Assembly: GCA_017938625.1 (NCBI GenBank) | Contig: JAGBBD010000058.1 | Span: 1 to 34,449, forward strand | DNA: 34,449 bases | DNA from: Oscillospiraceae bacterium | Lineage (GTDB): Bacteria > Bacillota > Clostridia > Oscillospirales > Oscillospiraceae | Reading direction: 5' to 3' | Part shown: piece by piece, positions 32,933-34,449 of the stretch | Position numbering within the stretch: the stretch's first letter is position 1 | Layout of the letters: each line of letters opens with the position of its first letter | The notes under the pieces: model-generated | The model's input: only the letters and a program-made list of their open reading frames with translations | The model's database searches: none | Told to the model about the DNA's origin: nothing | Position numbers and translations under genes: made by a program

Positions 32933-32962
32933 AAAGCAGGTGCAAAGCACCTGCTTTTTATT
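32928..32962. terminator. Bidirectional terminator between convergent genes
   Basis: Perfect 16-pair stem AATAAAAAGCAGGTGC / GCACCTGCTTTTTATT with loop AAA. Both convergent stop codons (32930-32932 and 32958-32960) lie inside its arms. Confidence 0.92.
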
Positions 32963-33800
32963 GGTTTTCGTAAAGCTGCAGCAGATTCTCATAGATCTTC
33001 GCCGGGATCCGCATATGTCCTTCACCCACGCCCAATTGGATGGTGGGTTTGACTGTGCCGTGGAAATCACTTCCACCGGACGGGAGCAGGGCAAACTCCT
33101 CAGCGATCTGTACTGCAAGTTCATGAGCCTTTGCGTCATAGGAAGAATGGAAAACCTCCATGCCGAGCAGACCTGCTTCGATCAGAGAGGGGAGAATCTT
33201 CCGAAGCTCCTGCTGTGTCAGATCCTGCAAAGGATGGGCAAGGATCGGAATCGCACCCATCTGTCGCAGCATCTGTATGGCATATGTTGTCTGCAGCCGC
33301 TCGGATGGAACGTAGAAACCGAGATCGTCATCCAGCAGCGTTCTGAAAGCTTCTTCTACAGAGGAAACATATCCCTGCGCCATCAGTTCTGCACCTACAT
33401 GGGCGCGATTGATATTGCCCTTTGGGTATTTTTCTTCAATGCGGGCATAGTCAACTGCATAACCGGCCTGCTGCAGACGTCGCACCAGTTCCATATTACT
33501 TTGTTCCTTGAGCAGTGAGAAGTGCCTTGTTACCTGCTCAATGGTATCGTAGTGCTTAGGCTCTATAAAAAGTCCCAGAAGATGCAGCTCCTTGTCACCG
33601 TGAGCAGTGGACAGTTCCGTGCCGCCAACGGCAGTCACGTTCTGTTCCCGTGCGGCGCGCAAAAATTCCGGAAGACCGGACACTGTATTGTGATCCGTCA
33701 GCGCCACAGTCAGGCCCAGCTGTTTTGCCATGGCAACGATCTGCGTGGGGGAACAAGTGCCATCGGAGTGATCGGAATGAATATGTAGATCACAGTACAT
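32958..33800 (-). CDS. PHP domain phosphoesterase (TrpH/YciV-like)
   Basis: 280-residue cytosolic metal-dependent phosphoesterase. PHP motifs: DLHIHSDHSDGT (His6, His8 and following), ALTDHNTVSG, GGTELS, ILAHP and GSDFHG near the C-terminus, as in the TrpH/YciV group (E. coli YciV/RNase AM degrades short RNAs and 3',5'-nucleoside bisphosphates). The likely role is phosphate ester hydrolysis on nucleotides. Start ATG at 33800 has AAAGGGGG upstream; an upstream ATG at 33866 would overlap the promoter region. A TATAAT -10 lies at 33832-33837 on the minus strand. Confidence 0.9.
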   Translation of the reverse strand: MYCDLHIHSDHSDGTCSPTQIVAMAKQLGLTVALTDHNTVSGLPEFLRAAREQNVTAVGGTELSTAHGDKELHLLGLFIEPKHYDTIEQVTRHFSLLKEQSNMELVRRLQQAGYAVDYARIEEKYPKGNINRAHVGAELMAQGYVSSVEEAFRTLLDDDLGFYVPSERLQTTYAIQMLRQMGAIPILAHPLQDLTQQELRKILPSLIEAGLLGMEVFHSSYDAKAHELAVQIAEEFALLPSGGSDFHGTVKPTIQLGVGEGHMRIPAKIYENLLQLYENQ

Positions 33801-33831
33801 CGCAGAATTCCCCCTTTCAAAAGATGCATAT

Positions 33832-33837
33832 ATTATA
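33832..33837 (-). promoter_or_regulatory. -10 element of the PHP gene promoter
   Basis: TATAAT on the minus strand, 31 bases before the start codon. No good -35 is seen at 17 bases (TATCAC). Confidence 0.4.
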
Positions 33838-33865
33838 TCATATTTTGATAAAACGTGATACAGCA

Positions 33866-33904
33866 AAAAACGGCAGACTTCCTTTTGGGAAGGCTGCCGT
33901 TTTT
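33866..33904 (-). terminator. Terminator of the COG2509 flavoprotein gene
   Basis: Stem AAAAACGGCAG / CTGCCGTTTTT extended by CTTCC / GGAAG around a short T-rich loop, one base after the flavoprotein stop on the minus strand. Confidence 0.88.
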
Positions 33905-33905
33905 G

Positions 33906-34449
33906 TCAACTATTCTTTACAATGTTTCTTGCCACATACACACCGCTGGCGGAGGCATGGGACAGAGAATGGGTAATGCCGCTGCCGTCACCGATGATGT
34001 AAAGACCCTTGTAGGGAGACTCCAGGTGCTCGTTGACTTCCACTTCCATATTGTAGAACTTGACTTCCACACCATAGAGCAGAGTATCTTCGTTGGCAGT
34101 ACCGGGGGCAACGTTGTCCAGCGCATAGATCATCTCGATGATGCCGTCCAGAATACGCTTGGGCAGCACCAGGCTCAGATCACCGGGAGTGGCATTGAGG
34201 GTGGGGGTGATGAACGCTTCCTGAATACGGCTGGCAGTGGAGCGGCGACCACGGATCAGATCGCCGAAGCGCTGCACGATGACACCGCCGCCCAGCATAT
34301 TGCTCAAACGGGCAATGGACTCGCCGTAGCCGTTGGAATCCTTGAACGGCTCAGAGAAATGCTTCGCCACAAGAAGGGCGAAGTTGGTGTTTTCCGTCTG
34401 CTTGGCAGGATCTTCATAGCTGTGCCCGTTGACTGTGATAATACCGTTG
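33906..34449 (-). CDS. FAD-dependent protein, COG2509 family, C-terminal part (5' end outside window)
   Basis: The open frame continues to the right edge; about 180 C-terminal residues are visible. They match the COG2509 NAD(FAD)-utilising dehydrogenase family: GIITVNGHSYEDP at the edge, NTNFALLVAKHFSEPFKDS, IARLSNMLGGGVIVQRFGDL, PTLNATPGDLSLVLPKRI, LLYGVEVKFYNMEVEVN and the terminal FAD-binding IIGDGSGITHSLSHASASG. Full-length relatives have about 460-530 residues with an N-terminal Rossmann domain. Cellular role not established; a uridine/tRNA or redox function has been suggested but unproven. The stop is followed at once by a terminator. Confidence 0.85.
   Translation of the reverse strand, partial: NGIITVNGHSYEDPAKQTENTNFALLVAKHFSEPFKDSNGYGESIARLSNMLGGGVIVQRFGDLIRGRRSTASRIQEAFITPTLNATPGDLSLVLPKRILDGIIEMIYALDNVAPGTANEDTLLYGVEVKFYNMEVEVNEHLESPYKGLYIIGDGSGITHSLSHASASGVYVARNIVKNS

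Overview
This 34.4 kb window is bacterial chromosome. It is dense, with short intergenic gaps, strong Shine-Dalgarno sites, several TTG starts and many rho-independent hairpins. Gene content (FeoAB with its Cys-rich partner, an energy-coupling factor transporter, a CBS/DRTGG-containing family II pyrophosphatase, a COG2509 flavoprotein, lipobox lipoproteins) and the style of the intergenic repeats point to a gut-type Clostridia member (Oscillospirales-like Bacillota). That placement is inference; no rRNA or marker gene is present to fix it. I see no tRNA, rRNA, CRISPR array, prophage or transposase.

Layout. 1-1.7 kb: end of a MATE exporter, a carbon-nitrogen hydrolase and a small RyR-domain protein. 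1.7-4.3 kb: feoA-feoB-Cys-rich protein on the minus strand, with two matching dyads that look like a metalloregulator operator. 4.3-8.1 kb: an ECF S component on the minus strand, divergent from ecfA1-ecfA2-ecfT and a methyltransferase. 8.1-10.6 kb: a zinc-type ABC transporter (znuA-znuC-znuB). 10.7-14.5 kb: a FecCD/FecE/lipoprotein uptake system followed by an AraC regulator. 14.5-15.8 kb: an NhaC-type antiporter. 15.9-18.5 kb: a three-gene operon of two divergent NagB-like proteins and a class C26 glutamine-amidotransferase-like hydrolase; this is the least explained unit. 18.7-21.2 kb: YhcC-type radical SAM protein and CBS pyrophosphatase, divergent from an M18 aminopeptidase, glpK and a lipoprotein polysaccharide deacetylase (21.3-25.1 kb). 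25.3-29.0 kb: argG, argH and argF, completing arginine synthesis from ornithine. 29.0-34.4 kb: a Cys/Pro/Gln-rich protein, a 550-base mosaic of intergenic repeats, a Cof-type HAD phosphatase, a membrane-anchored class A beta-lactamase-like protein, a very short sugar-binding-protein-like lipoprotein, a PHP phosphoesterase, and the C-terminal part of a COG2509 flavoprotein.

Together the left half is dominated by micronutrient uptake: ferrous iron, an ECF vitamin or metal, zinc, and a siderophore/haem/cobalamin-type ligand. The right half is central metabolism and envelope functions. Two copies of a GC-rich inverted-repeat element (AAGCCTCCCC...GGGGrGGCTT) sit directly upstream of two of the transporter operons, and their right ends overlap the -35 regions.
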